DNA of 64,000 nucleotides from Lacrimispora xylanolytica (GTDB lineage: Bacteria > Bacillota > Clostridia > Lachnospirales > Lachnospiraceae): contig NZ_CP113524.1 in assembly GCF_026723765.1 (NCBI RefSeq), forward strand, positions 310,001 to 374,000, written 5' to 3'. Numbering within the stretch: the first letter of the stretch is position 1; every line of letters begins with the position of its first letter. Shown here one piece after another: positions 41,816 to 50,677 of the stretch. Below the pieces are notes generated by a model. It saw only the letters and a program-made list of their open reading frames with translations. It was not told where the DNA came from and made no database searches. The translations under genes were made by a program, and so were the position numbers.

Positions 41816-44362
41816 TTGGATATTCGTGAATTTTCTAATAAATTTGTAGAAGCGACCAAGAACATGTCTCCAGAAGAGAGAGCTTCTCTCATGAAGATGT
41901 TCGAAAGCGTTTCTGATGAGATCAACAAAAAGGAGTCCGCTCCTAAGAGTAATTATGTAAATGTTGAGGAGGGTACTGAGATCCCTGACGGCATCACTGC
42001 AAGACTTCAGAAATTAAAAGAGAACTACTTAACACATAAGCCAACCATCACAACACACCGTGCTCGTGCCATCACTAAGATTGCAAAAGAGAACCCTGGT
42101 ATGCCTAAGATCATGCTTCGTGCAAAATGCTTCCGCTACTGCTGCGAAACTGCTCCTCTTGTGATCCAGGATAACGAGCTGATCGTTGGTGCTCCTAACG
42201 GCGCTCCTCGTGCAGGTGCATTCTCTCCTGATATCGCATGGAGATGGATGGTAGATGAGATTGATACCATTGGTTCCCGTCCTCAGGATCCTTTCTACAT
42301 CTCTGATGAAGATAAGAAGATCATGAAGGAAGAGCTGTTCCCATACTGGGAAGGCAAATCTGTTGATGAGTATTGTGAAGATCAGTACCGTGAAGCTGGT
42401 GTTTGGGAATTATCCGGTGAATCTTTCGTATCTGACTGTTCCTACCACGCAATCAACGGCGGCGGCGATTCAAACCCTGGTTACGACGTAATCTTAATGA
42501 AGAAGGGCATGCTGGATATTCAGCAGGAAGCAAAGGATCATTTAAAAGAACTGGATTATCAGAATCCGGATGATATTGAGAAGATCTACTTCTATAAGTC
42601 CATCATCGATACCACAGAAGGCGTTATGATTTACGCAAAGAGACTTTCTGACTATGCAAAAGAGCTTGCAGACAAAGAAACAAATCCAAAGCGTAAGGCT
42701 GAGCTTTACAAGATTTCTGAAGTAAATGCTTATGTTCCGGCTCACAAGCCAAGAACTTACTGGGAAGCTATCCAATCTGTATGGACCATCGAATCCCTTC
42801 TTGTAGTAGAAGAGAACCAGACCGGTATGTCCATCGGACGTGTAGACCAGTACATGTACGAATTCTACAAAGACGATATCCAGTCCGGCCGTATGAACGA
42901 TTTCCAGGCATTCGAGCTTTCTGGATGTATGCTTATTAAGATGTCTGAGATGATGTGGATCACCAGCGAGGGCGGTTCCAAATTCTTCGCAGGATATCAG
43001 CCATTCGTAAATATGTGCGTCGGCGGAGTTACCAGAAGCGGACAGGATGCGACTAATGAATTAACCTACCTGTTAATGGATGCAGTTCGTCACGTAAAGA
43101 TTTATCAGCCATCTTTAGCTTGCCGTATCCACAATAAGTCCCCGAAGAAGTACTTAAAGAAAATCGTAGATGTTGTTCGTTCCGGTATGGGCTTCCCAGC
43201 TTGTCACTTTGACGATGCACACATCAAGATGATGCTTGCTAAGGGCGTTACCATTGAAGATGCACGTGACTACTGTCTTATGGGCTGTGTAGAGCCTCAG
43301 AAGTCCGGTCGTTTATACCAGTGGACCTCAACTGCTTATACTCAGTGGCCAATCTGTATCGAGCTTGTTTTAAACAAGGGTGTTCCGTTATGGTATGGCA
43401 AGCAGGTTTGCCCGGATATGGGTGACCTAAACAGCTTTAAGACCTATGAAGAATTTGAGGCAGCAGTAAAAGAAGAGATTAAGTACATCACAAAATGGTC
43501 TTCTGTAGCTACTGTAATTTCTCAGCGTATCCACAGAGAATTAGCACCAAAGCCATTAATGTCCATCATGTACGAAGGATGTATGGAAAAGGCAAAAGAC
43601 GTATCTGCCGGCGGCGCTATGTATAACTTTGGACCTGGTGTTGTATGGTCTGGTCTTGCAACTTATGCAGATTCCATGGCAGCAATCAAAAAGCTGGTAT
43701 TCGATGAGAAGAAATACACACTTCAGCAGTTAAATGAAGCATTAAAGGCTGACTTTGTAGGATACGATCAGATCCGCACCGATTGCTTAAATGCTCCAAA
43801 ATACGGAAACGACGATGATTATGCAGATTTAATTGCAGCTGATCTGGTTGACTTTACCGAGCATGAGCACAGAAAATATAAAACATTATACTCTGTGTTA
43901 AGCCACGGAACCTTATCCATTTCAAACAACACTCCATTCGGACAGCTGACTGGTGCATCTGCAAACGGACGTAATGCATGGCTTCCTCTTTCTGACGGTA
44001 TCAGCCCAACTCAGGGTGCCGACTTTAAGGGACCGACAGCTATCATCAAATCCGTATCCAAGATGTCTAATGACAGCATGAACATTGGTATGGTACACAA
44101 CTTTAAGATTATGGCAGGACTTCTTGATACTCCAGAAGGAGAAGAGAGCTTAATCGCACTTCTTCGTACTGCTTGTATGTTCGGAAACGGTGAGATGCAG
44201 TTCAACTATCTGGATAACAACACCTTAATCGAGGCTCAAAAGCATCCAGAACTGTATCGTGACTTAATCGTACGTGTTGCCGGCTACAGCGCATTCTTCG
44301 TTGAGCTTTGCAAGGACGTACAGGACGAGATCATCAGCAGAACCATGCTCACACATTTCTAA
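41816..44362 (+). CDS. cutC: Choline trimethylamine-lyase, glycyl radical enzyme
   Basis: Glycyl radical enzyme of 848 residues that splits choline into trimethylamine and acetaldehyde. Numbered from TTG 41816, C491 and E493 form the MGCVEP catalytic motif, T504 and Y508 follow at CutC spacing, Y210 and D218 lie in [12 protein letters not shown], and G823 in RVAGYSAF carries the radical. These positions match choline lyase numbering with an offset of two, which separates it from diol dehydratases. TTG 41816 has GAGAGGGA upstream. CutD, its activase, follows. Confidence 0.95.
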   Translation: MDIREFSNKFVEATKNMSPEERASLMKMFESVSDEINKKESAPKSNYVNVEEGTEIPDGITARLQKLKENYLTHKPTITTHRARAITKIAKENPGMPKIMLRAKCFRYCCETAPLVIQDNELIVGAPNGAPRAGAFSPDIAWRWMVDEIDTIGSRPQDPFYISDEDKKIMKEELFPYWEGKSVDEYCEDQYREAGVWELSGESFVSDCSYHAINGGGDSNPGYDVILMKKGMLDIQQEAKDHLKELDYQNPDDIEKIYFYKSIIDTTEGVMIYAKRLSDYAKELADKETNPKRKAELYKISEVNAYVPAHKPRTYWEAIQSVWTIESLLVVEENQTGMSIGRVDQYMYEFYKDDIQSGRMNDFQAFELSGCMLIKMSEMMWITSEGGSKFFAGYQPFVNMCVGGVTRSGQDATNELTYLLMDAVRHVKIYQPSLACRIHNKSPKKYLKKIVDVVRSGMGFPACHFDDAHIKMMLAKGVTIEDARDYCLMGCVEPQKSGRLYQWTSTAYTQWPICIELVLNKGVPLWYGKQVCPDMGDLNSFKTYEEFEAAVKEEIKYITKWSSVATVISQRIHRELAPKPLMSIMYEGCMEKAKDVSAGGAMYNFGPGVVWSGLATYADSMAAIKKLVFDEKKYTLQQLNEALKADFVGYDQIRTDCLNAPKYGNDDDYADLIAADLVDFTEHEHRKYKTLYSVLSHGTLSISNNTPFGQLTGASANGRNAWLPLSDGISPTQGADFKGPTAIIKSVSKMSNDSMNIGMVHNFKIMAGLLDTPEGEESLIALLRTACMFGNGEMQFNYLDNNTLIEAQKHPELYRDLIVRVAGYSAFFVELCKDVQDEIISRTMLTHF

Positions 44363-44384
44363 TAGGAAACGGAGATTAATCACT

Positions 44385-45338
44385 ATGGACCATGGAAATA
44401 CAGGAGAGATTGAACGTAAGGCGCTAATCTTTAATGTGCAGAAGTACAATATGTATGACGGGCCGGGTATCAGAACTCTGGTGTTCTTTAAAGGCTGTCC
44501 GCTCCGGTGTAAATGGTGTGCCAACCCGGAAGGGCTGGAACGGAAATTCCAGGTGATGTATAAAAGAAATTCCTGTGTAGACTGCGGGGCGTGCACGAAA
44601 GTGTGCCCCGTAGGAATCCATGTGATATCCAACGAGACCGGTAAGCATGAAATTGTGCGGGAAAAGGATTGCATCGGCTGTATGGAATGTACAAAGGTCT
44701 GTCCCAACGCGGCGCTTAACATTGCTGGAGAGGTGAAAACCATTTCAGAGCTGCTTAAGATCGTGGAAGAGGATGTAGGATTTTACGACATTTCAGGCGG
44801 AGGGGTAACCCTTGGCGGCGGTGAAGTGACCGCCCAGCCGGAGGCAGCCTTAAACCTTTTAATGGCCTGTAAGCGGGAAGGAATCAATACAGCGATTGAA
44901 ACCTGCGGTTATACAAAAACGGAAACAATATTAAAGATTGCAGAGTATGTGGATTTATTCCTCTTTGATATCAAGCATATGGATCCGGTAAAGCACAACG
45001 AGCTGGTAGGAGTGAGCAATGAGCTGATTCTTACTAACATTAAGGAACTGCTCCACCGCCGCTATAACGTTAAGGTGCGTATGCCGATGTTAAAGGGAAT
45101 CAACGACAGCAAAGAAGAAATAGATGCGGTTATCAAGTTTTTGATGCCGTTCCGTGATGATAAGAATTTTAAGGGAATTGATCTCCTTCCTTACCACAAG
45201 CTGGGAGTGAATAAATACAATCAGCTGGATAAGGAATACCCGATTGAAGGTGATCCAAGCTTAAGCGCGGAGGATTTAGACCGGATTGAAGGCTGGATGA
45301 AAGAATATCAGTTCCCGGTTACTGTAGTGAAGCACTAG
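44385..45338 (+). CDS. cutD: Choline TMA-lyase activating enzyme (radical SAM)
   Basis: Glycyl-radical activating enzyme of 317 residues. The radical SAM cluster motif is CPLRCKWC, near residues 38-45; two ferredoxin-type clusters are in CVDCGACTKVCP and CIGCMECTKVCP; GGGEVTAQ follows. It makes the glycyl radical on CutC with S-adenosylmethionine and electrons. The start at ATG 44385 with GGAGAT is well inside the longer open frame, which reads back into cutC. It lies 22 bp after cutC. Confidence 0.94.
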   Translation: MDHGNTGEIERKALIFNVQKYNMYDGPGIRTLVFFKGCPLRCKWCANPEGLERKFQVMYKRNSCVDCGACTKVCPVGIHVISNETGKHEIVREKDCIGCMECTKVCPNAALNIAGEVKTISELLKIVEEDVGFYDISGGGVTLGGGEVTAQPEAALNLLMACKREGINTAIETCGYTKTETILKIAEYVDLFLFDIKHMDPVKHNELVGVSNELILTNIKELLHRRYNVKVRMPMLKGINDSKEEIDAVIKFLMPFRDDKNFKGIDLLPYHKLGVNKYNQLDKEYPIEGDPSLSAEDLDRIEGWMKEYQFPVTVVKH

Positions 45339-45354
45339 GAAAGGGGAAAACGTC

Positions 45355-45696
45355 GTGGTAGAGATGCAGCAGCGTGTCATAGAAGAATCCGTTCCGGGCA
45401 AACAGGTGACCATTGCCCATGTCATCGCATCCCCCATTGGGGAGGTATATGAATGCCTGGGCATTGATGAACTTGGAGCCATTGGAATTCTCACCTTATC
45501 TCCCTTTGAGACATCCATCATTGCTGCGGATATTGCAGCAAAGGCAGCGGATGTGCAGGTGGGATTTTTAGACCGGTTTACCGGATCTGTCATCATTGCA
45601 GGCGACGTGGATAGTGTGGAAACTGCTTTAACTGCGGTATGCGTAACGTTGGAACGTGTACTTGGTTACACCGTGCCACCGGTCACAAAGACATGA
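45355..45696 (+). CDS. EutS/PduU-like circularly permuted BMC-H
   Basis: Shell protein of 113 residues. VPGKQVTIAHVIASP, GAIGILTLSPFETSIIAADIAAKAADV and GFLDRFTGSVIIAGDV closely follow the EutS pattern, a permuted BMC-H with a six-stranded barrel over the pore. Its barrel may block or gate the pore. Start GTG 45355 with AAAGGGG. The stop TGA overlaps the start of the EutP gene (ATGA). Confidence 0.92.
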   Translation: MVEMQQRVIEESVPGKQVTIAHVIASPIGEVYECLGIDELGAIGILTLSPFETSIIAADIAAKAADVQVGFLDRFTGSVIIAGDVDSVETALTAVCVTLERVLGYTVPPVTKT

Positions 45697-46220
45697 GAAA
45701 GAAGAGAATCATGATCATTGGGCCAGGCGGCAGCGGGAAAACCTCACTGGCTAATGTTCTAAACGGCATAGACGAGCCCGCGAGGCGGACCCAAAACATG
45801 GTATATGGGAAAATGACCCTGGATGTCCCGGGTGTCTACCTAGAAAGTCCCTGGATGCATAAGCATATTATTGCTGCCGCTCAGGATGCCTCCCATGTAC
45901 TGATGCTGGTAGACCAGTCTTCATGCCGGGAAAGCTACCCGCCGGGATTTGCGAAAGCGTTCCGGGTACCGGTGATTGGAGTCATTACCGGAAACGGAGA
46001 TAAGCCTGAAAATGACGGCTGGTGTATCCGTCAGTTAAGAAAAACAGGGGTTTTGGAACCCTACTGCCACATAAATCTAAAGGAACGAACCGGTCTTTTA
46101 GAGGTAATGGAAGCGTTAGGGCTCAGTCCGGAGAGCACGGACAAATCGAATGAAACACCCAGGGGTATCCCTGTATGCCCAATGAAACAGGGCAAATACA
46201 ATGAAAGGAGGGAAATGTAA
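45693..46220 (+). CDS. EutP/PduV-like P-loop GTPase
   Basis: Ras-like P-loop protein of 175 residues: GPGGSGKTSLANVL (Walker A), DVPGVYLESPWM (the DxPG region) and VLMLVDQSS. EutP/PduV proteins associate with microcompartments and may help position them or have acetate kinase-like activity. Start set at ATG 45693, which overlaps the stop of the EutS-like gene; the longer frame has no ribosome site. After the GTPase core a short tail includes VCPMKQGK. Confidence 0.88.
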   Translation: MRKKRIMIIGPGGSGKTSLANVLNGIDEPARRTQNMVYGKMTLDVPGVYLESPWMHKHIIAAAQDASHVLMLVDQSSCRESYPPGFAKAFRVPVIGVITGNGDKPENDGWCIRQLRKTGVLEPYCHINLKERTGLLEVMEALGLSPESTDKSNETPRGIPVCPMKQGKYNERREM

Positions 46221-46221
46221 C

Positions 46222-47358
46222 GTGGAGCAATTTGTAATGAACACAAAGGTTTATATGGGATCCTCCTGTCTTGATCAGATAAAGGAACTGCCGGTGAATA
46301 AGGCTTATATCATCTGTGACCCCTTTATGGCCCAGTCAGGAAAGGTAAGCATGATTACAGACTTATTAACGGAAAAAGGAAGCAGCTTTGAAGTGTTTTC
46401 TGAGGTAGTGCCGGATCCTACCATTGAAGTGGTATCAAGGGCAATTGGAAACATGCAAAGCTTCGGACCTGATGCCATCATCGCTCTCGGCGGTGGATCT
46501 GCCATTGATACAGCCAAGGCAGCCAGCCACATCTATACACAGATGGGCAATGCAAAGCTTTATCTGGTAGCGGTTCCAACAACCAGCGGTACCGGAAGTG
46601 AAGTGACTAACTTCTCAGTCATCTCAGATCCAGAGGCACAGGCAAAATACCCGCTTCGTTCTGACAGTATGGTGCCGGATGCAGCATTTTTAGATCCGCG
46701 CTTTACCGTATCGGTTCCGCCTCATATTACGGCAGATACCGGAATGGATGTACTGACTCATGCACTGGAAGCTTATGCTTCTACCAGCGCAGGTGATTTT
46801 ACAGATGCATTTGCGGAAAAAGCAGTGAAGCTGGTTTGGGGCTATCTTGCACGTACCGTAGAAGAAGGAAGCGACTTAGAAGCCAGAACTCATATGCACA
46901 ACGCATCCTGTCTGGCAGGTGTTGCCTTTAACGGAGCAGGCCTTGGACTTTGCCATAGTATGGCACATGCCCTTGGAGCTAAATTCCATATTCCTCACGG
47001 AAGAAGCAATGCAATTTTACTTCCTCATATCATCAGCTTTAATGCTGGTCTTGAAGACGCAGGAGAATACGAAGCGTGCAAGCGCTATATGGCGATTGCC
47101 AACATGCTTGGTATCGCAGCCGGAACAGATAAAGCCACGGTACACGGCCTGGTGCGTCATATAAAGAATCTTATGAATAAAATTAAGATTCCGCAGCAGA
47201 TCACGGAATTAAACATTAATCGTGACGAGTTTTTACAGGCTGTAGAGGAAATGGCAGAAAAGGCGCTTCATGATAACTGCACATTAACGAACCCAAGAGT
47301 TCCGACAGCAGAAGATATCGCAAATATCTATCGCAAATTGTGTAAGGGGGGATTTTAA
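46222..47358 (+). CDS. Iron-type alcohol dehydrogenase (EutG-like)
   Basis: Group III Fe-dependent alcohol dehydrogenase of 378 residues: ALGGGSAIDTAKA (NAD region), PTTSGTGSEVT and metal-ligand histidines in THALEAYAS, GLCHSMAHALGAKFHIPHG. It reduces acetaldehyde from CutC to ethanol, regenerating NAD inside the shell. GTG 46222 has AAAGGAGGG upstream, one base after the EutP stop; ATG 46201 would lie before that site. TAATG overlap joins it to the next gene. Confidence 0.93.
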   Translation: MEQFVMNTKVYMGSSCLDQIKELPVNKAYIICDPFMAQSGKVSMITDLLTEKGSSFEVFSEVVPDPTIEVVSRAIGNMQSFGPDAIIALGGGSAIDTAKAASHIYTQMGNAKLYLVAVPTTSGTGSEVTNFSVISDPEAQAKYPLRSDSMVPDAAFLDPRFTVSVPPHITADTGMDVLTHALEAYASTSAGDFTDAFAEKAVKLVWGYLARTVEEGSDLEARTHMHNASCLAGVAFNGAGLGLCHSMAHALGAKFHIPHGRSNAILLPHIISFNAGLEDAGEYEACKRYMAIANMLGIAAGTDKATVHGLVRHIKNLMNKIKIPQQITELNINRDEFLQAVEEMAEKALHDNCTLTNPRVPTAEDIANIYRKLCKGGF

Positions 47359-47990
47359 TGAAATTCATAACAGAAGATGATTTAAGAATTTTGTTTCGCA
47401 GAGAACCCTTTACCTCTTATGATCTTCAAGGGGGGACAAGACTTACACCAGGAGCCAGACAATTTCTGGTAGATAAGAAAATCTCCTTTAGTGACGATCC
47501 TATGTCGGTAAAAAGAAAACCATTTAAGCTGGAAGAGAAAAAGGAAGAGGTAAAAGTGCAGGAAGCTAACATGCCAAGTGCACCAAGCGGAATGCTTGAG
47601 CTTAAGACAAAAACTCTTCAGGCCCAGTTTTTGGAAGTCGGACTTGTGCTTATGGAACGGGATGTACTTCTGGCACAACAGGTATTTGATCTGGAACGGA
47701 AGCTATCGGACGTGGGGAAAGAAAGCGCCGGAGAAGACAATACCATAAAGGTCTGCACAGGCTTTCATAAAGATAATATAAACGAATCCTTTTCAGACTG
47801 TTTTGATATTACAGGCTTTCATGCCCAGTCTGAAAAGGGAAAAGAGATTGTTATGCTTCACCGTCTGCGCTGCTGTGTAAGAGAATTATCAGCAGAAGCG
47901 GGAGACAATCGGTTTAACCCGGTCATTAACCGCTTATCACAGCTCATCTGTTTAGAATATGGAGGAAAAGCATGTCAAAGAAAGCAATAA
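47358..47990 (+). CDS. EutT N-terminus-like protein lacking the metal motif
   Basis: Protein of 210 residues. Its first 45 residues (MKFITEDDLRILFRREPF, then TRLTPGARQFL) follow the N-terminus of ethanolamine-type cobalamin adenosyltransferase EutT. The rest is shorter than EutT (about 267), and the H-X11-CCxxC metal motif of that family is not present. A glycyl radical route needs no adenosylcobalamin. So this may be an EutT relative reused for assembly or cargo. The start overlaps the upstream stop (TAATG). Confidence 0.75.
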   Translation: MKFITEDDLRILFRREPFTSYDLQGGTRLTPGARQFLVDKKISFSDDPMSVKRKPFKLEEKKEEVKVQEANMPSAPSGMLELKTKTLQAQFLEVGLVLMERDVLLAQQVFDLERKLSDVGKESAGEDNTIKVCTGFHKDNINESFSDCFDITGFHAQSEKGKEIVMLHRLRCCVRELSAEAGDNRFNPVINRLSQLICLEYGGKACQRKQ

Positions 47991-48817
47991 CATTTGATAG
48001 CTGCAATGAACTGGTCAGCCAGTTTGAAGCAGTGGTAAAGCATCCCGTTAAGGGAAGCTCCTCTGTTTACTATACGGGAGTGGATTTAGGAACAGCGTGT
48101 GTCGTACTGGCTGTGCTTGATGAAAACTTTAAGCCAGTTGCCGGTGCGTACCGGTATGCAGATGTGGTCCGTGACGGTATGGTAGTCGATTATATCGGTG
48201 CCATCCGCCTGGTCAGAGAGCTTAAGGCAGAACTTGAGGAGAAGCTGGACACCGAGCTGCTTTATGCGGCTGCAGCAATCCCTCCGGGAACGGACTCTCT
48301 GGACGGGGGAGCCATTAAGAATGTGGTACAGGGTGCGGGATTTGAAATCACTGCCCTTCTTGATGAGCCTACGGCGGCAAATGCAGTATTAAAGATTGAA
48401 AACGGAGCCGTGGTGGATATCGGCGGCGGTACCACAGGTATCTCCATCTTAAAGGATGGTAAAGTGGTATATGTAGCTGATGAACCTACTGGCGGAACCC
48501 ATTTCTCCCTGGTGATATCCGGAGCCTATAATATGAGCTTTCAGGAAGCGGACGTTTATAAGCGCGAGGAGAAACACCACAAGGAGCTGCTTCCGGTATT
48601 AAAGCCGGTGGTTGAAAAAGTGGCCTCCATCATTAAGCAGCACATCGAAGGTCATGACGTAGATGAGATCTACCTGGTAGGTGGAACCTGCTGTCTGACT
48701 GGAATCGAAGGAATCATAGAAAAACAGACGGGAATCAGGACAAGAAAGCCTGAGAACCCAATGTTTGTAACTCCTCTTGGAATCGCATTCTCCTGTACAC
48801 AGGAGGAAATGGCATAA
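47972..48817 (+). CDS. EutJ-like chaperone (Hsp70/actin fold)
   Basis: Protein of 281 residues with the ASKHA ATPase fold: GVDLGTACVVLAVLD, ALLDEPTAANAVL, VVDIGGGTTGISIL and YLVGGTCCLTGI. EutJ proteins are assigned as chaperones of microcompartment enzymes. Start ATG 47972 overlaps the upstream gene by 19 bp and has GGAGGAAAAG before it. Beside the two aldehyde dehydrogenases and CutC, helping folding or reactivation is a reasonable role. Confidence 0.9.
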   Translation: MSKKAITFDSCNELVSQFEAVVKHPVKGSSSVYYTGVDLGTACVVLAVLDENFKPVAGAYRYADVVRDGMVVDYIGAIRLVRELKAELEEKLDTELLYAAAAIPPGTDSLDGGAIKNVVQGAGFEITALLDEPTAANAVLKIENGAVVDIGGGTTGISILKDGKVVYVADEPTGGTHFSLVISGAYNMSFQEADVYKREEKHHKELLPVLKPVVEKVASIIKQHIEGHDVDEIYLVGGTCCLTGIEGIIEKQTGIRTRKPENPMFVTPLGIAFSCTQEEMA

Positions 48818-48832
48818 AAAGGAAGTGGACGT

Positions 48833-49138
48833 ATGGAATACCGGATCATTAAATCACCGTCAAAAGGAACCATTGATATTTTAAACCGAAGAAAAGGCTC
48901 CGGCTCTTCAACCCCCATCGGGCCGGTGGACGCTGTTGGGCTGATTCAGGGGCGTATCATTGAGATGGTCTGTGCTGCCGATGTGGCGGAAAAGGCTGTC
49001 GGCGTAACGGTGGAAGATATCAGGGGAAGCTGCCCACAGAACATGATTATGCTGGCGATTTTTGGGGATACGGCATCGGTAGAGGCAGCGATGGAAGAAA
49101 TCAAACAAAGAGAGAAGAGAGGGACCATGGAATGGTAG
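48833..49138 (+). CDS. GrpU-like BMC-H with possible Fe-S pore
   Basis: Shell protein of 101 residues with GPVDAVGLIQGRIIEMVCAADVAEK and a GSCPQN loop. GrpU-type hexamers of glycyl-radical compartments place a cysteine at the pore to bind an Fe-S cluster; the GSCPQN loop here fits that family. It could pass electrons or redox signals across the shell. Its last bases overlap the next gene by seven. Confidence 0.82.
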   Translation: MEYRIIKSPSKGTIDILNRRKGSGSSTPIGPVDAVGLIQGRIIEMVCAADVAEKAVGVTVEDIRGSCPQNMIMLAIFGDTASVEAAMEEIKQREKRGTMEW

Positions 49139-49395
49139 CAGCAAGACTGATCGACAACATTTGGGCAACCAGAAAAGCCGACTCCTTAAACGGTTATAAA
49201 TTCATGCTTGCTGAGATCATCGGAGGTACCAGGGAAGGCGAGCGGCTGATCGTAGCAGATATCATCAGTGCAGGTATCGGAGACCGTGTCATCGTATCTA
49301 CCGGCTCTTCTGCCAGACGCATGCTGGGAAATGATGAGATTCCCATCGATGCTGTAGTAATTGGAATCATAGATGAGGATTGCCAATTTATATAG
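49132..49395 (+). CDS. BMC-P shell pentamer (EutN/CcmL family)
   Basis: Pentamer protein of 87 residues: ARLIDNIWATRKADSLNGYK, VADIISAGIGDRVIVSTGSSAR, then DEIPIDAVVIGIIDE. Five copies close each vertex of the polyhedral shell. It is the only pentamer in the locus. The ATG at 49132 overlaps the upstream stop. Confidence 0.95.
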   Translation: MVAARLIDNIWATRKADSLNGYKFMLAEIIGGTREGERLIVADIISAGIGDRVIVSTGSSARRMLGNDEIPIDAVVIGIIDEDCQFI

Positions 49396-49410
49396 AAGGG
49401 AAGTGATCAT

Positions 49411-50040
49411 ATGAAGCAGTTGATTTGTGCAAAAGATGTAGAGATGCTCCATGCAGAAGGCAAAAAAGTATTTCACATGGAATGCGGAAGCATCATCACT
49501 CCATCTGCAAAGGATGCAGCAGATGCTTATGGAATCACCTTCTGTGACAAAGCAGAAGAAAAGCCACAGGTTCAGCCATCACTTGCAGGTATGGACATTG
49601 ACAGCGAGAAAATTTATATGGTACTGAAGACACTGATGGAACGAGGAATGTTAAATGACATTTTAAAGCCATATGAGTCAGAAAGCCATGGAAACGGTCT
49701 TAAAGTAGTTCGTGGAAGCTCCGTTAAAATGGATGTATTTGACACAGGGGATCCTAACGTAAAAGCTTACTACCAGGAGTTAGTAAGCAAGGAAGAATCC
49801 AAAATCAGTGCAGGATTTCTTGTCATCGACCATTCAGAATTTGAATGGGAGCTGACATACGAAGAAATCGATTATGTCATTGAAGGAACACTTACTGTGA
49901 CGATCGACGGAAAGACTTACACAGCCAAAGCTGGAGACGTGCTTTTCGTACCGTCAGGATCTAAAGTGATCTGGGGTTCCCCGGATAAGGCGAGAGTATT
50001 CTACGCAACCTATCCGGCCAACTGGGCAGATCTGGTTTAA
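49411..50040 (+). CDS. EutQ-like cupin protein
   Basis: Protein of 209 residues. The N-terminal part (ICAKDVEMLHAEGK, ITPSAKDAADAYGI) and the C-terminal cupin (FEWELTYEEIDYVIEGTLTV and AKAGDVLFVPSGSKVIWG) match EutQ. EutQ in Salmonella has acetate kinase activity, so here it may convert the acetyl-phosphate from PduL to acetate and ATP. No other acetate kinase is in the locus. Confidence 0.9.
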   Translation: MKQLICAKDVEMLHAEGKKVFHMECGSIITPSAKDAADAYGITFCDKAEEKPQVQPSLAGMDIDSEKIYMVLKTLMERGMLNDILKPYESESHGNGLKVVRGSSVKMDVFDTGDPNVKAYYQELVSKEESKISAGFLVIDHSEFEWELTYEEIDYVIEGTLTVTIDGKTYTAKAGDVLFVPSGSKVIWGSPDKARVFYATYPANWADLV

Positions 50041-50051
50041 GGAGGTAAATG

Positions 50052-50651
50052 ATGCAGGCACTTGGCTTTATAGAAACAAAAGGTCTGCTGACTGCCATTG
50101 AGGCCGCCGATGCCATGTTAAAGGCAGCAGATGTGTCTCTATTGGAAAGAACTACAGTCGGCGGAGGTCTTATCTCTGTAACAGTAACTGGTGATGTGGC
50201 AGCAGTAAAAGCAGCGGTAGACGCAGGAGCGGCAGCGGTAGAACGTATCGATGCAGCGTCCCTGATCACACGCCATGTGATTCCAAGACCCCATGAAGAG
50301 CTTGTGGCGGTCATTGGCGGAGGAACTCCGGACGAGCCTGATGATGAACCAGTGCCGGCACCGGCGCAGGAGCCAGAAATCCAGGCAGAGCCATTAGTAG
50401 CAGTGACAGAAGAAGAATCTTCCTGTGAGACCGATACGGTAGATACGATCAAGAGAGAAACCGTTGATACATGGATGAAGCAGGATGGTTTTTTAGAGAC
50501 CATGAAGATACTTGAAGATATGAAGGTAACAGAGCTTAGGACGCTTGCCCGTGAATATCCGGAATTCAGCATAGCTGGACGAGAGATTTCAAAGGCAAAT
50601 AAAACCCTGCTGCTGGAAGAATTCGGGAAGTATTATGGACAAAATGATTAA
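50052..50651 (+). CDS. BMC-H shell protein 4 with C-terminal extension
   Basis: Protein of 199 residues. The first 90 are a normal BMC-H domain (ALGFIETKGLLTAIEAADAM, pore VGGGLI, HVIPRPHEELV). An acidic, Pro/Glu-rich linker leads to a 55-residue helical end (KVTELRTLAREYPEF, GREISKANKTLLLEEF) with a SAP-like or short helix-hairpin look. Extensions in EutK or PduK are used for binding other molecules; this one may bind nucleic acid or cargo. Start ATG 50052 is six bases from GGAGG. Confidence 0.88.
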   Translation: MQALGFIETKGLLTAIEAADAMLKAADVSLLERTTVGGGLISVTVTGDVAAVKAAVDAGAAAVERIDAASLITRHVIPRPHEELVAVIGGGTPDEPDDEPVPAPAQEPEIQAEPLVAVTEEESSCETDTVDTIKRETVDTWMKQDGFLETMKILEDMKVTELRTLAREYPEFSIAGREISKANKTLLLEEFGKYYGQND

Positions 50652-50677
50652 GATTTTTAGAAAAGGAGAACCGGAAC

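Noticed and set aside
41816-44362. Glycyl radical enzyme as diol dehydratase or pyruvate formate-lyase
   Set aside because: Tyr, Asp, Thr and Tyr positions around the Cys-Val-Glu motif fit choline lyase numbering, and the locus has two choline-type transporters.
45639-45692. Longer EutP with an extra 18 residues at the start
   Set aside because: No ribosome site, and the extra part lies in the EutS-like gene; the ATGA overlap start is the better choice.
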